From positions 1,426,001 through 1,490,000 of the forward strand of contig NZ_JABJQY010000002.1 in the NCBI RefSeq assembly GCF_013155375.1: DNA of 64,000 bases, given 5' to 3'. A program made the translations under genes and the position numbers. Positions within the stretch are counted from its first letter, which is position 1, and each line of letters begins with the position of its first letter. The notes below the pieces were generated by a model, which saw only the letters and a list, made by a program, of their open reading frames with translations, was not told where the DNA came from and searched no databases. Shown in pieces: positions 34,496 through 43,720 of the stretch. The stretch comes from Nocardioides sp. zg-1308. GTDB lineage: Bacteria; Actinomycetota; Actinomycetes; Propionibacteriales; Nocardioidaceae.

Positions 34496-35247
34496 GCGAC
34501 CCGGCGGGCAGCAGCGCGCTGCCGGCCTGGCTGTCCCCGGTCGTGACGGCCGCCTCGACGATCACCGTCCACGAGCTCACCCGCTTCATGCCGCCCGACG
34601 ACAGCGACCCCCGGCGCGGCGCCGTGCTGATGGTCTTCGCCGACCGTGAGGCCGACCCCACCACGCCGGACGACCTCGCCCACCGCGGCGAGCTGCTGCT
34701 CACCGAGCGCGCACACCACATGCGCTCCCACCCCGGCCAGGTGTCGTTCCCGGGCGGCTCGCTCGACGCGGGGGAGACGCCGGTGGAGGGGGCCCTGCGC
34801 GAGGCCCACGAGGAGATCGGGCTCGAGCCGTCGGAGGTCGAGGTCTTCGGCGAGCTGCCCGAGCTGTGGCTGCCGCCCAGCAACTTCGCGGTCACCCCGG
34901 TCCTCGGCTACTGGCGCGACCGCGGTGAGGTGCGCATCGCCAGCCCCGACGAGGTGCACGAGATCCACCACGTCGCGATCGCCGAGCTGCTCGACCCCGA
35001 CAACCGGGTCAACGTCCGCCACCCCAGCGGCTGGACCGGTCCGGGGTTCCTCATCGGGCCCGGGCGCGACGTCATCCTGTGGGGCTTCACGGCCGGGATC
35101 ATCGCCCGGTTGTTCTCCTACCTCGGCTGGGGCGAGGACTGGGACCGGGCGCGGGTGCGTGACCTGCCGGACCACATGCTGCAAGGTGAACCCCGGCAGA
35201 CCGACCTCGCCCCCGACCCGGCGCAGAACACCAAGCTCGAGGAGTAG
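34492..35247 (+). CDS. CoA-diphosphatase-type Nudix hydrolase
   Basis: 251-residue Nudix protein (Rv3672c-like). The Nudix box runs from GGSLDAGET to REAHEEIGL, near residues 83-106, preceded by RSHPGQVSFPGG, a signature of the CoA-diphosphatase NUDT7/NudL group. It overlaps the TlpA stop by GTGA; GTG 34492 is the start. A C-terminal hydrophobic stretch (VILWGFTAGIIARLFSYLGW) is present. Probably hydrolyses CoA or acyl-CoA. Confidence 0.88.
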   Translation: MSDPAGSSALPAWLSPVVTAASTITVHELTRFMPPDDSDPRRGAVLMVFADREADPTTPDDLAHRGELLLTERAHHMRSHPGQVSFPGGSLDAGETPVEGALREAHEEIGLEPSEVEVFGELPELWLPPSNFAVTPVLGYWRDRGEVRIASPDEVHEIHHVAIAELLDPDNRVNVRHPSGWTGPGFLIGPGRDVILWGFTAGIIARLFSYLGWGEDWDRARVRDLPDHMLQGEPRQTDLAPDPAQNTKLEE

Positions 35248-35250
35248 CGC

Positions 35251-36426
35251 ATGAACGTCCTCGACTGGTGCCTCGTCGCACTCGTGGGGATCTATGCCCT
35301 CTCCGGCTACTGGCAGGGCTTCATCACCGGCGCCTGCGCCACCGCCGGCCTGCTCCTCGGCGGCCTGGTCGGCATCTGGGCCGCGCCGCTCGCGCTCGGC
35401 GACGCGGCCCCGTCGCTGTGGGTCTCCCTCGGCGCGCTCTTCATCGTGATCGTCTCGGCGTCGCTGGGACAGGCTGTCCTGCAGTACGTCGGCGCCAAGA
35501 TCCGCGACCGCATCACCTGGCAGCCGATCCGGGCAGTGGACGCGATCGGCGGCTCGGTGCTGAGCGCGGTGGCCGTGCTCCTCGTCGCCTGGGCGCTCGG
35601 CGTCGCGGTCTCCGGCACCCGCATCGGCGCGATCACGCCGCTGGTGCGCGACTCCACGATCCTGGCCGAGGTCAACCGCACGCTGCCGTCCGACTCCAGC
35701 AAGGTCCTGCAGACCTTCAACAACGTGGTCGGCACGACGTTCTTCCCGCGCTACCTCGAGCCGTTCGCCCCCGAGCGCATCGTCGCCGTCAAGCCCGGCG
35801 ACCCGCGCATGCTCACCGACCCCGACGTCCTCGCCGCCGAGAGCAGCGTGGTCAAGGTGCGCGGCGCCAACGGCTGCGGCAGCGGCGTCGAGGGCACCGG
35901 CTTCTTCTACGCGCCCGGGCGCCTGATGACCAACGCCCACGTCGTCGCGGGCGTGACCCGCCCCGAGGTCGAGGTGGCCGGGTCCTCTGTGGTCGCGTCG
36001 GTCGTGCTCTACGACGCCGACCTCGACGTCGCCGTCCTCTCGCTGCCCGACGCCGGCGTGCCGCCGCTGGCCTTCGACACCGAGGTCCGGCCCCGCGACC
36101 CGGTGGCGGTCCTCGGCTACCCCGAGGACGGTCCCTACGACGTCCAGTCCGGCCGGGTGCGCTCCGAGCAGCGGCTGCGCTCGCCCGACATCTACGGCGA
36201 GGGCACGGTCATCCGGCAGGTCTTCTCCCTGCGCGCGCTGATCCGGCCCGGCAACTCCGGCGGGCCGATCATCACCTCGGCCGGTGACGTGGCCGGCGTC
36301 GTCTTCGCCGCGTCGGTCAGCGACCCGGACACCGGCTACGCACTGACCGCCGACCAGGTCGCCGAGGCTGCGGCGTCGGGCCTGTCGCGGCAGGCGCCGG
36401 TCGACACCGGGACCTGCGTGCGCTGA
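35251..36426 (+). CDS. marP: MarP-like membrane serine protease (CvpA domain plus trypsin-like domain)
   Basis: 391 residues. Four membrane helices (CvpA/colicin V-type) fill the first ~125 residues, then an extracytoplasmic chymotrypsin-like protease with triad His230 (TNAHVV), Asp259 (DADLDVAV) and Ser336 (RPGNSGG). Cys209 and Cys389 match the disulfide pair of mycobacterial MarP (Cys214-Cys395). In M. tuberculosis this protease is needed for acid and oxidative stress survival. Follows the Nudix gene after 3 bp. Same order as Rv3671c. Confidence 0.95.
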   Translation: MNVLDWCLVALVGIYALSGYWQGFITGACATAGLLLGGLVGIWAAPLALGDAAPSLWVSLGALFIVIVSASLGQAVLQYVGAKIRDRITWQPIRAVDAIGGSVLSAVAVLLVAWALGVAVSGTRIGAITPLVRDSTILAEVNRTLPSDSSKVLQTFNNVVGTTFFPRYLEPFAPERIVAVKPGDPRMLTDPDVLAAESSVVKVRGANGCGSGVEGTGFFYAPGRLMTNAHVVAGVTRPEVEVAGSSVVASVVLYDADLDVAVLSLPDAGVPPLAFDTEVRPRDPVAVLGYPEDGPYDVQSGRVRSEQRLRSPDIYGEGTVIRQVFSLRALIRPGNSGGPIITSAGDVAGVVFAASVSDPDTGYALTADQVAEAAASGLSRQAPVDTGTCVR

Positions 36427-36429
36427 GCG

Positions 36430-36846
36430 TCAGCCGTGGCCCTTGAGTGCCTGCGGGATCTGCTTGCCCTGCTCGATCGCGCGCTCGGGCGCCTTGACCT
36501 TCTTGACCTGCCGGACGCCGATGAAGGCCAGGAGGGCGGCGACGAGGAGGTAGACCGCGAAGACGATGAGGAACGCCCACTGCAGGTCGAGCCCGTCGCC
36601 GTTCCAGTGGATGAAGTAGGCGAACGCGACCGACAGCATGATGACGGCCAGCAGGCCGAGGAATGCAGCTGCGGCGAACAGCCCGATGCCGACGCCGCCG
36701 TGCTTGACGCTCACCTTGAGCTCGGTCTTGGCGAGCTGGATCTCCTTGGAGACCAGGGACGAGATGTCGCGCTGGGCGTCCATGACGAGCTTGCCGAGGG
36801 TGGGGTCGGAGTCCTTGACCGGGTCGGTCGTCAGGCGGGTCGACAT
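36430..36846 (-). CDS. Phage-holin-like small membrane protein (PF07332 type)
   Basis: 138-residue protein with two strong membrane helices and an amphipathic N-terminal region (SSLVSKEIQLAKTELK) of the superfamily 6 holin-like family, found widely in actinobacterial chromosomes and not phage-derived here. ATG 36846 has AAGGACC upstream and matches the family length. It ends 3 bp from marP's stop, convergently. Function unknown. Confidence 0.8.
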   Translation of the reverse strand: MSTRLTTDPVKDSDPTLGKLVMDAQRDISSLVSKEIQLAKTELKVSVKHGGVGIGLFAAAAFLGLLAVIMLSVAFAYFIHWNGDGLDLQWAFLIVFAVYLLVAALLAFIGVRQVKKVKAPERAIEQGKQIPQALKGHG

Positions 36847-36924
36847 GGGATGCGGTCCTTCGGTGTACGCCGGGGGCTGTCTCTGCGACCCTACCAACGG
36901 GTCTGCCCGCGCCCGGTGTCCGTC

Positions 36925-36930
36925 TAGACT
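36925..36930 (+). promoter_or_regulatory. -10 hexamer (TAGACT) for nhaA leader
   Basis: TAGACT within the palindrome GTCTAGAC lies about 7 bp before the first base of the candidate structured leader (36937). Confidence 0.4.
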
Positions 36931-36931
36931 G

Positions 36932-37020
36932 GGCCGCAGGTGAGCCGGGAAGTCTGGTCGGCCCGTGGCGCGAGTCCGCGGTGACAGTGCCCCGACGACC
37001 CCCGAAGGATGCGCCGCCGC
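36932..37020 (+). ncRNA. Candidate structured 5'-leader RNA of nhaA
   Basis: The 89 bp before nhaA can fold: GGGCC (36931-36935) pairs with GGCCC (36960-36964) around GAGCCGGGAAGTCTGGTC, followed by a hairpin CCGTGG/CCGCGG with loop near 36970, then a purine-rich AAGGA ahead of ATG 37021. The shape resembles a cis-regulatory leader in front of a sodium/proton antiporter. I do not match it securely to a named riboswitch class; lithium/sodium riboswitch classes are known from nhaA leaders in other phyla. Confidence 0.45.
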
Positions 37021-38442
37021 ATGGCCTCACCCCACGACCCGCACGACTCACCCACCGACTCGCCGCGCGTCCCACCACGCGTGGACGACGACCTCTGGGA
37101 GTCCGGTCCCGTCTACATCGCGAGCGACAAGCCGCTCGCCCGGCTCGTCGCGCGACCGGTGCGCGAGTTCCTCCGCGTCGAGGCCGCCGGCTCGCTGCTG
37201 CTGCTCCTCGCGGCGGCCGTCGCGCTGGTGTGGGCCAACAGCCCGTGGGCGTCGTCGTACGACGCGCTGTGGCACACCCACCTCGTCCTCGACGTCGGCC
37301 CGCTGCACCTCGACGAGTCGTTGCAGCACTGGGTCAACGACGCGCTCATGGTGATCTTCTTCTTCGTGGTCGGCCTGGAGATCAAGTACGAGCTGGTCAA
37401 CGGCGACCTGCGTGACCCCAAGACCGCGGCCCTGCCGATCGTCGCCGCCGTCGGCGGGATGCTCGTGCCGGCCGGGCTCTACCTCGCCCTCAACCCGCCG
37501 GGCAGCGACGGCGCCGCCGGGTGGGGCATCCCGATGGCGACCGACATCGCGTTCGCGGTCGGCGTCCTGGGCATCCTCGGGCGCCGGATCCCGTCGGCGG
37601 CCCGGCTGTTCCTGCTGACCCTGGCGATCGTCGACGACATCGGCGCGATCCTGGTCATCGCCGTCTTCTACACCAGCGACCTGTCGCTGAGCTGGCTCGC
37701 GATCGCGCTCCTGCTGCTGGCGGTGATGGTCGTCGCGCGGCGGCTGCGGATCTGGACGATGGTGCTGTACGCCGTCCTCGGTGTCGGTGTCTGGTACGCC
37801 CTGCTCGAGTCCGGCGTCCACGCCACCCTGGCCGGCGTCGCGATCGGGCTGCTCGCGCCCGCCGTGCCGCTGCTCAACGAGGAGGTGGCGCGCCAGCACG
37901 CCCGCGAGGCGCTGCGCGACAACACCCTCGACCCGGAGGAGCTGGTCAAGCTGCGCTTCCTGCTCAAGGAGTCGGTGTCGGTGGTCGAGCGGCTGCAGAG
38001 CACGCTGCACCCGGTGTCGGCCTACGTCGTGCTGCCGGTCTTCGCCCTGGCCAACGCCGGCGTCGAGCTCGGGGCCATCGGCAAGGTCTTCACCGAGCCG
38101 GTGGGGATCGGGATCGTGCTGGGCCTGGTGCTCGGCAAGCCGGTCGGCATCCTGGTGGCGTCGTTCCTGGCCGTACGCCTCGGGCTCGGCCGGCTGCCCG
38201 ACCACACCACCTGGCCGATGGTCGCCGGGCTCGGCGCGGTCGGCGGCATCGGGTTCACCGTCTCGATCTTCATCGCGGGCCTGTCGTTCCCCGGCGAGGA
38301 GCTGCTGACCGAGGAGGCGAAGATCGCGATCCTGCTGGCCTCGCTGCTCGCCGCCGTCCTCGGCGTGGTCGCGCTGCTGGCGGCGACCCGCGGGCGGGAC
38401 CACGACGACGTCCCGGAGGACGCAGCGGCGTCGTCGTCCTGA
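37021..38442 (+). CDS. nhaA: Na+/H+ antiporter NhaA
   Basis: 473-residue membrane antiporter with about 12 helices. Conserved residues include the ATDIAFAVGVLGILG helix (key Asp near residue 175) and the LAIVDDIGAI pair (near 206), which bind Na+ and protons. ATG 37021 is used; ATG 37009 is too close to the purine run. The C-terminus ends in an acidic/serine tail with a 15-bp duplicated sequence over its stop. A candidate structured leader lies upstream. Confidence 0.93.
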   Translation: MASPHDPHDSPTDSPRVPPRVDDDLWESGPVYIASDKPLARLVARPVREFLRVEAAGSLLLLLAAAVALVWANSPWASSYDALWHTHLVLDVGPLHLDESLQHWVNDALMVIFFFVVGLEIKYELVNGDLRDPKTAALPIVAAVGGMLVPAGLYLALNPPGSDGAAGWGIPMATDIAFAVGVLGILGRRIPSAARLFLLTLAIVDDIGAILVIAVFYTSDLSLSWLAIALLLLAVMVVARRLRIWTMVLYAVLGVGVWYALLESGVHATLAGVAIGLLAPAVPLLNEEVARQHAREALRDNTLDPEELVKLRFLLKESVSVVERLQSTLHPVSAYVVLPVFALANAGVELGAIGKVFTEPVGIGIVLGLVLGKPVGILVASFLAVRLGLGRLPDHTTWPMVAGLGAVGGIGFTVSIFIAGLSFPGEELLTEEAKIAILLASLLAAVLGVVALLAATRGRDHDDVPEDAAASSS

Positions 38443-38459
38443 GCGTCGTCGTCCTGAGC
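38429..38459 (+). repeat. 15-bp tandem duplication over the nhaA stop
   Basis: GCGTCGTCGTCCTGA occurs twice in tandem at about 38429-38458; each copy supplies a TGA in frame with nhaA. The first TGA at 38440 ends the gene, the second is a duplicate stop. Confidence 0.7.
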
Positions 38460-38464
38460 GCCAC

Positions 38465-38494
38465 ACGAGCCCGCACCACCAGGTGCGGGCTCGT
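38465..38494 (+). terminator. nhaA hairpin terminator
   Basis: ACGAGCCCGCAC (38465-38476) pairs exactly with 38483-38494 around CACCAG. It follows nhaA by 22 bp and serves the convergent acs gene from the other side. Confidence 0.8.
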
Positions 38495-38522
38495 ATGACG
38501 CAGCCAGCGAGGGGGCGAGACC

Positions 38523-40478
38523 TCAGTCCTCCGAGGGCGCCGAGCCCTCCTTGTCCTTGATCAGGTCCATGACCGTGGAGTCGGCGAGGGTGGTCACGTC
38601 GCCGACCTCGCGGTGCTCGGCCACGTCCTTGAGCAGGCGGCGCATGATCTTGCCGGAGCGGGTCTTCGGCAGCTCCGGCACGACCATGATCTGGCGCGGC
38701 TTGGCGATGGCGCCGATCTCCTTCTGCACGTGCTTGCGCAGCTCCTCGACGATGTCGGGGCCGCCGTCGCCGGCGGACTCGCGGAGGATGACGAAGGCGC
38801 ACACGGCCTGACCGGTCGTCTCGTCGGCGGCACCCACCACGGCCGCCTCGGCGACCTTGGGGTGGGAGACGAGGGCCGACTCGATCTCGGTGGTGGAGAG
38901 CCGGTGGCCCGACACGTTCATCACGTCGTCGACGCGGCCGAGCAGCCAGACGTCGCCGTCCTCGTCGAGCTTGGCGCCGTCGCCGGCGAAGTAGAGGCCC
39001 TCCCAGCGCGACCAGTAGGTGTCCTTGAACCGCTGGTCGTCGCCCCACAGCGTGCGCAGCATCGCCGGCCACGGCTCCTTGAGCACGAGGTAGCCGCCGT
39101 TGCCGTTGCCGACGGAGCGGGCCTCGTCGTCGACGACGTCCGCGACGACGCCGGGCAGCGCCTTCATCGCCGAGCCGGGCTTGCCGGCGGTCACGCCGGG
39201 CAGCGGGCTGATCATGATCTGGCCGGTCTCGGTCTGCCACCAGGTGTCGACCACCGGGCAGCGGTCGCCGCCGATGACCTCGCGGTACCAGACGTAGGCC
39301 TCGGGGTTGATCGGCTCGCCCACCGAGCCGAGCAGGCGCAGCGACGACATGTCGTAGCCGTCGGGGATCTCGCGGCCCTGCTTCATGAAGGTCCGGATCG
39401 CGGTGGGGGCGGTGTAGAAGATCGTCACCTTGTAGTCCTGCACGATCTGCCACCAGCGGCCCTTCTCGGGCGTGCCCTCGTACATCACCTGCGTCGCGCC
39501 GTTGGCGAGCGGCCCGTAGACCATGTAGGAGTGGCCGGTCACCCACCCGACGTCGGCGGTGCACCAGTAGACGTCGGTCTCCGGCTTGAGGTCGAAGACC
39601 TCCCAGTGCGTGAACGACGTCCCGGTGAGGTAGCCGCCGGTGGTGTGCAGGATGCCCTTGGGCTTGCCGGTGGTGCCGGAGGTGTACATGACGTAGAGCG
39701 GGTGCTCGGAGTCGTGCATCTCGGCCTCGTGCTCGGGCGAGGCGTTGTCGACGACGTCGTGCCACCACACGTCGCGGCCCTCGTGCCAGTCGACGTCCTG
39801 GCCCGTCCGGCGCACGACCAGGACGTTGCGCACGAGGTCACCGGTCTTCTCGACGGCCTCGTCGACGGCCGGCTTGAGCGCGCTGGCCGCGCCACGGCGG
39901 TAGCCGCCGTCGGAGGTGATGACGACGTGCGCCTCGCAGTCGGTGATGCGGGAGGCGAGGGCGTCGGCGGAGAAGCCGCCGAACACGACGGTGTGGGGTG
40001 CGCCGAGGCGGGCGCAGGCCAGCATGGCGACGACGACCTCGGGGATCATCGGCATGTAGATGGCGACCCGGTCGCCTTTCTGCACGCCGAGCTCGGTGAG
40101 CGCGTTGGCCGCCCTGGACACCTCGTCCTTGAGCTGTGAGTAGGTGATGTCGCGGGTGTCGTCGTCCGGCTCGCCGACCCAGTGCAGCGCGACCTTGTCG
40201 CCGTTGCCGGCGTCGACGTGGCGGTCCACGCAGTTGACCGCCGCGTTGAGGGTGCCGCCGACGAACCACTTGGCGAACGGCGGGTTCGACCAGTCGAGGA
40301 CCTGGTCCCACCGCTGGCCCCAGTCCAGCCGGTCGGCCGCGGCGGCCCAGAAGGCCTCGCGGTCCTCGTCGGCACGGGCGTACGCCTCCTCGGTGACGTT
40401 GGCGTTCGCGGCCAGGTCGGCCGGGGGCTCGAAGCGTCGTTCCTCGCGGGACAGGTTGGACAGGGTCTGCTCGGACAA
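38523..40478 (-). CDS. acs: Acetyl-CoA synthetase (AMP-forming)
   Basis: 651-residue acyl-adenylate enzyme. Adenylation core [11 protein letters not shown] near residue 255, later [17 protein letters not shown], and the acetylation Lys within [13 protein letters not shown] near residue 617. Length equals Acs; it makes acetyl-CoA from acetate. The start is a TTG at 40478 with AGGAGAGAG 3-10 nt upstream. A terminator separates it from actP. Same neighbourhood as Rv3667. Confidence 0.96.
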   Translation of the reverse strand: MSEQTLSNLSREERRFEPPADLAANANVTEEAYARADEDREAFWAAAADRLDWGQRWDQVLDWSNPPFAKWFVGGTLNAAVNCVDRHVDAGNGDKVALHWVGEPDDDTRDITYSQLKDEVSRAANALTELGVQKGDRVAIYMPMIPEVVVAMLACARLGAPHTVVFGGFSADALASRITDCEAHVVITSDGGYRRGAASALKPAVDEAVEKTGDLVRNVLVVRRTGQDVDWHEGRDVWWHDVVDNASPEHEAEMHDSEHPLYVMYTSGTTGKPKGILHTTGGYLTGTSFTHWEVFDLKPETDVYWCTADVGWVTGHSYMVYGPLANGATQVMYEGTPEKGRWWQIVQDYKVTIFYTAPTAIRTFMKQGREIPDGYDMSSLRLLGSVGEPINPEAYVWYREVIGGDRCPVVDTWWQTETGQIMISPLPGVTAGKPGSAMKALPGVVADVVDDEARSVGNGNGGYLVLKEPWPAMLRTLWGDDQRFKDTYWSRWEGLYFAGDGAKLDEDGDVWLLGRVDDVMNVSGHRLSTTEIESALVSHPKVAEAAVVGAADETTGQAVCAFVILRESAGDGGPDIVEELRKHVQKEIGAIAKPRQIMVVPELPKTRSGKIMRRLLKDVAEHREVGDVTTLADSTVMDLIKDKEGSAPSED

Positions 40479-40514
40479 GGCTCTCTCCTGGGGCTGTGCG
40501 TGTGTGGGGTCGTG

Positions 40515-40550
40515 CCCCCTCGCCGAACCTACTCCGGCTCGGCGAGGGGG
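40515..40550 (-). terminator. Hairpin terminator between actP and acs
   Basis: CCCCCTCGCCGA at 40515-40526 is the exact complement of 40539-40550. Minus-strand transcription from the actP operon meets it before acs, so acs probably has its own promoter. Confidence 0.75.
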
Positions 40551-40579
40551 TCACGGGGGTGTGGCGACCGCGTACGGCG

Positions 40580-42187
40580 TCAGTGCTGGACGGCCTGCTC
40601 GGCGCCGGCGCCGGTGAGGGCGCGGACCTCGAGCTCGGTGAAGCGGTCCTCGGCCTCCGGCTCCTTCGACGTGATGGTGCCGATGTAGCCGAGCAGGAAG
40701 CCGATCGGGATCGAGATGATGCCCGGGTTGTTGAGCGGGAAGATCGACCAGTCGGAGTCCGGGAAGAGCGACGTCGGCAGGCCCGACATCACCGGCGAGA
40801 AGAACACCAGGCCGACGGCCGCGATGAGGCCGCCGTAGATGCTCCACGTGGCGCCGCGCGTGTTGAAGCGCCTCCAGAACATGTTGAAGATGATCGCCGG
40901 CAGGTTGGCCGACGCCGCGACGGCGAACGCGAGCGCCACCAGGAACGCGATGTTGAGTCGCTGCGCGGGGATCGACAGGGCGATGGCGACCGCTCCGATG
41001 ACGAAGGCGGCGATGCGGGCGACCCGCACCTCCTCCTTCTCGGTGACGGGCTCGTCCTTCTTGATGACGCCCTTGTAGAGGTCGTGCGCCACCGACGAGG
41101 AGCTGGCCAGGGTCAGCCCGGCGACCACCGCGAGGATGGTCGCGAAGGCCACCGCGGCGATGAGGGCGAGCAGGATCGCGCCGCCCGTGGATCCCTCGCC
41201 GCCACCGACGGCCTCGGCGAGGAGCGGGGAGGCGAGGTTCTGGTTGCCGCCCTCGAGCGGGTCGACCTGGCTGCGGTCCAGCAGCGCTGCGGCGCCGAAG
41301 CCGAGCACCAGCGTCATCAGGTAGAACGCGCCGATGAGCCCGATCGCCCAGAGCACCGACTTCCGCGCGTCCTGCGCGGTCGGCACCGTGTAGAAGCGGA
41401 TGAGGATGTGCGGCAGGCCGGCGGTGCCGAGCACGAGGGCCAGGCCGAGCGACAGGAAGTCGATCTGCGACGTCAGCGTCGCGCCGTACTGCAGGCCGGG
41501 CTGCAGGAACGCCTCGCCCTTGCCGGAGTTGTCGGCCGCCGCGCCGAGGAGCTTCGACAGGTTGAAGTCGAACTCCGCGAGCACGAGCACCACGATCAGC
41601 GCCGATCCGAGCATGAGCAGCACGGCCTTGACGATCTGGACGTAGGTGGTGCCCTTCATGCCGCCGACGACGACGTAGAAGATCATCAGCGCGCCGACGC
41701 CCACGATGGTGAGGTTCTTGACGGCCTCGCTGTCGACGCCGAGGAGCAGCGCGACGAGCGTGCCCGCGCCGACCATCTGGGCCAGCAGGTAGAAGATGGA
41801 GACCACGACGGTGGAGATCGACGCGGCCGTGCGGACCGGGCGCTGCCGCATCCGGAACGCGAGCTGGTCGGCCATCGTGTAGCGACCGGCGTTGCGCAGC
41901 ATCTCCGCGACGAGCAGCAGCGCGACGAGCCACGCCACGAGGAAGCCGATGGAGTAGAGGAAGCCGTCGTAGCCGTAGAGCGCGATGGCACCGGAGATGC
42001 CGAGGAACGACGCGGCGGACATGTAGTCGCCGCCGATCGCCAGGCCGTTCTGGAAGCCGGAGAACGAGCGCCCGCCGGAGTAGTAGTCGGCCGCAGTCTT
42101 GGTCTGGCGGCTCGCCCAGAAGGTGATGCCGACCGTGAGCGCGACGACCGTGAGGAACAGGATCGTGGTGAGGACCTGGGTGTCCAT
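40580..42187 (-). CDS. actP: Cation/acetate symporter (SSS family)
   Basis: 535-residue sodium/solute symporter with about 13 helices. The N-terminal helix after MDTQVLTTILFL, the GGRSFSGFQNGLAIGGDYMSAASFLG segment and a C-terminal SWIF-like cytoplasmic tail are as in ActP. Probably imports acetate or other monocarboxylates; adjacent acs fits acetate use. The ATG at 42187 overlaps the DUF485 stop by 1 bp. Two tandem Crp-type boxes lie upstream of the operon. Confidence 0.93.
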   Translation of the reverse strand: MDTQVLTTILFLTVVALTVGITFWASRQTKTAADYYSGGRSFSGFQNGLAIGGDYMSAASFLGISGAIALYGYDGFLYSIGFLVAWLVALLLVAEMLRNAGRYTMADQLAFRMRQRPVRTAASISTVVVSIFYLLAQMVGAGTLVALLLGVDSEAVKNLTIVGVGALMIFYVVVGGMKGTTYVQIVKAVLLMLGSALIVVLVLAEFDFNLSKLLGAAADNSGKGEAFLQPGLQYGATLTSQIDFLSLGLALVLGTAGLPHILIRFYTVPTAQDARKSVLWAIGLIGAFYLMTLVLGFGAAALLDRSQVDPLEGGNQNLASPLLAEAVGGGEGSTGGAILLALIAAVAFATILAVVAGLTLASSSSVAHDLYKGVIKKDEPVTEKEEVRVARIAAFVIGAVAIALSIPAQRLNIAFLVALAFAVAASANLPAIIFNMFWRRFNTRGATWSIYGGLIAAVGLVFFSPVMSGLPTSLFPDSDWSIFPLNNPGIISIPIGFLLGYIGTITSKEPEAEDRFTELEVRALTGAGAEQAVQH

Positions 42188-42528
42188 CAGGCGTCGCCCC
42201 CCTTGCGGTAGTCGGCGTCGAGCTGGCGGGCCAGCGGGTCGAGCTTGGACTGGGAGAAGCGGGCGTACATGTAGGCGAGGCCGAACGTGGTGACGAACTG
42301 CAGCAGCCCGAAGACGAGGGCCACGTTGATGTTGCCGACCACCTGGGTGGACATGAAGTCGCCGGCCCAGTTGGAGAGGATGACGTACAGCAGGTACCAG
42401 ACCAGGAACGCGACCGTCGCCGGGAACACGAAGCCGCGGTAGCGGCGTCGCAGCTCGGCGAACTCGGGTGTCGCGTGCAAGCGGTCGTAGATGGGGTCGT
42501 GGCGCGCGGCCTGCTCTTGCTCTGTCAC
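42187..42528 (-). CDS. DUF485 membrane protein, ActP partner
   Basis: 113-residue protein with two membrane helices (ATVAFLVWYLLYVILSNW and NINVALVFGLLQFVTTFGLAYMY). DUF485 proteins are encoded with ActP-type symporters (as yjcH with actP in E. coli) and probably assist them. Starts at GTG 42528. Crp-like boxes are 36-66 bp upstream. Confidence 0.88.
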   Translation of the reverse strand: MTEQEQAARHDPIYDRLHATPEFAELRRRYRGFVFPATVAFLVWYLLYVILSNWAGDFMSTQVVGNINVALVFGLLQFVTTFGLAYMYARFSQSKLDPLARQLDADYRKGGDA

Positions 42529-42563
42529 GATCGCGTCCTTCCGAGCACGGGTCGGCCACCGGG

Positions 42564-42594
42564 TGTGACCGCCGTCACCGTGACACCGGTCACG
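42564..42594. promoter_or_regulatory. Two tandem Crp boxes upstream of the actP operon
   Basis: TGTGA-N6-TCACC at 42564-42579 and CGTGA-N6-TCACG at 42579-42594 (periodicity 15 bp) match the TGTGA-N6-TCACA Crp/GlxR consensus, with the core GTGA-N6-TCAC complete in both. Lying 36-66 bp before the DUF485-actP start, in the divergent region. The Crp gene at 32.3 kb is the obvious regulator. Confidence 0.65.
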
Positions 42595-42764
42595 TCGGCC
42601 GGGGGAGGGGAGGACGACCCCCGGTCGGCCGGTGGGCGCGGCTGGTCGCCCAGCGGTCGGTGTCGTACGACGAGCGGTCGGGGCCGCCCGCCGCCCGGGC
42701 GCCGCCCGAGCAGGGAGCCGGGCCGCTCCGGAGCCGCTTCGGGGCCGGTGTCATCGTGGGACGC

Positions 42765-43667
42765 ATGACTTCTCCTCTCGTCGTCGTGACCGGAGCCAAC
42801 GGCCTCGTGGGCAGCCACGTCGTCCGCGCGCTGAGCCAGAGGGGCGCGACGGTGCGTGCCGTCGTACGCCGGGCCGGCACCGCGCCGGACGGCCCCGGCG
42901 TGGAGGAGCACGTGGGCGACTTCGCCGACCCCGGCTTCGCCGAGACCGTGGTCGCCGGTGCCGGCGCACTCGTCACGACCGTCCACCCGATGGGCGACGA
43001 CCGCGAGAGCCAGCGCCGGGTCGGTGTCGACGGCACGATGGCCATCGCGAGCGCCGCGGTGGCCGCCGACGTCGCCCGGCACGTCCACATCTCGACGGCC
43101 GGCGTCTACGACCGCAGCCCCGGCGCCGGTGACGCCGACGAGGACGGCCGGCTCGTCGGGGAGGACGGTGGCGACTACGCCGTCGTGAAGCGTGACGTCG
43201 ACGCCGCGCTCGCGGGGCTGAGCGGCACCACCCGTGTCCTGGTGCGACCGCCGGCGATCCTCGGCCGCGGTGGGTCGTCCGTGTGGAACACCCTGCGCCC
43301 CGAGCGGATGCGCGACGACGAGAGCCAACGCCACGCCGTGCCGGAGGCTACCTTCGCGTGGATCCACGTCGACGACCTGGCCGCGCTGGTCGCGGACGTC
43401 GCCACCGGCGCCGTCGCGGAGGGCGACGACCCGGAGCGGGGACCGGTGGCGGGGGGCTGCACGCCGGTCAACGCCGCGAGCGGCCCGGCGACGCAGCGTG
43501 ACTACGTCGGCGCCGTCACGGAGGCGCTGGGGCTGCAGCCGACGTGGGACGACGAGCCCGCGTGGACCGGCCAGATCGTCGCCGACCGGGCCCGCCGGTG
43601 GGGCTGGGCGCCGCGGGTGTCGCTCGACGACGCGCTGGCGGAGCTGAAGGACGGCCTGCGCGGCTGA
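42765..43667 (+). CDS. NAD(P)-dependent epimerase/reductase-like protein
   Basis: 300-residue atypical SDR. Rossmann motif VVVTGANGLVGSHVV at residues 5-19; later VKRDVDAALAG in place of the usual YXXXK, i.e. YAVVK near residue 136. Substrate unknown. ATG at 42765; the longer upstream frame crosses the actP promoter and is unlikely. The gene ends after an acidic C-terminus. Confidence 0.85.
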   Translation: MTSPLVVVTGANGLVGSHVVRALSQRGATVRAVVRRAGTAPDGPGVEEHVGDFADPGFAETVVAGAGALVTTVHPMGDDRESQRRVGVDGTMAIASAAVAADVARHVHISTAGVYDRSPGAGDADEDGRLVGEDGGDYAVVKRDVDAALAGLSGTTRVLVRPPAILGRGGSSVWNTLRPERMRDDESQRHAVPEATFAWIHVDDLAALVADVATGAVAEGDDPERGPVAGGCTPVNAASGPATQRDYVGAVTEALGLQPTWDDEPAWTGQIVADRARRWGWAPRVSLDDALAELKDGLRG

Positions 43668-43720
43668 CCGGAGCCCGGTTCTGTTGACCTCAGGTGCACG
43701 TGAGCCGCGAGGATCGGTCC

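Noticed and set aside
36430..36846. Prophage holin
   Set aside because: The holin-like family is widespread in actinobacterial chromosomes; no lysin, portal or other phage gene is near.
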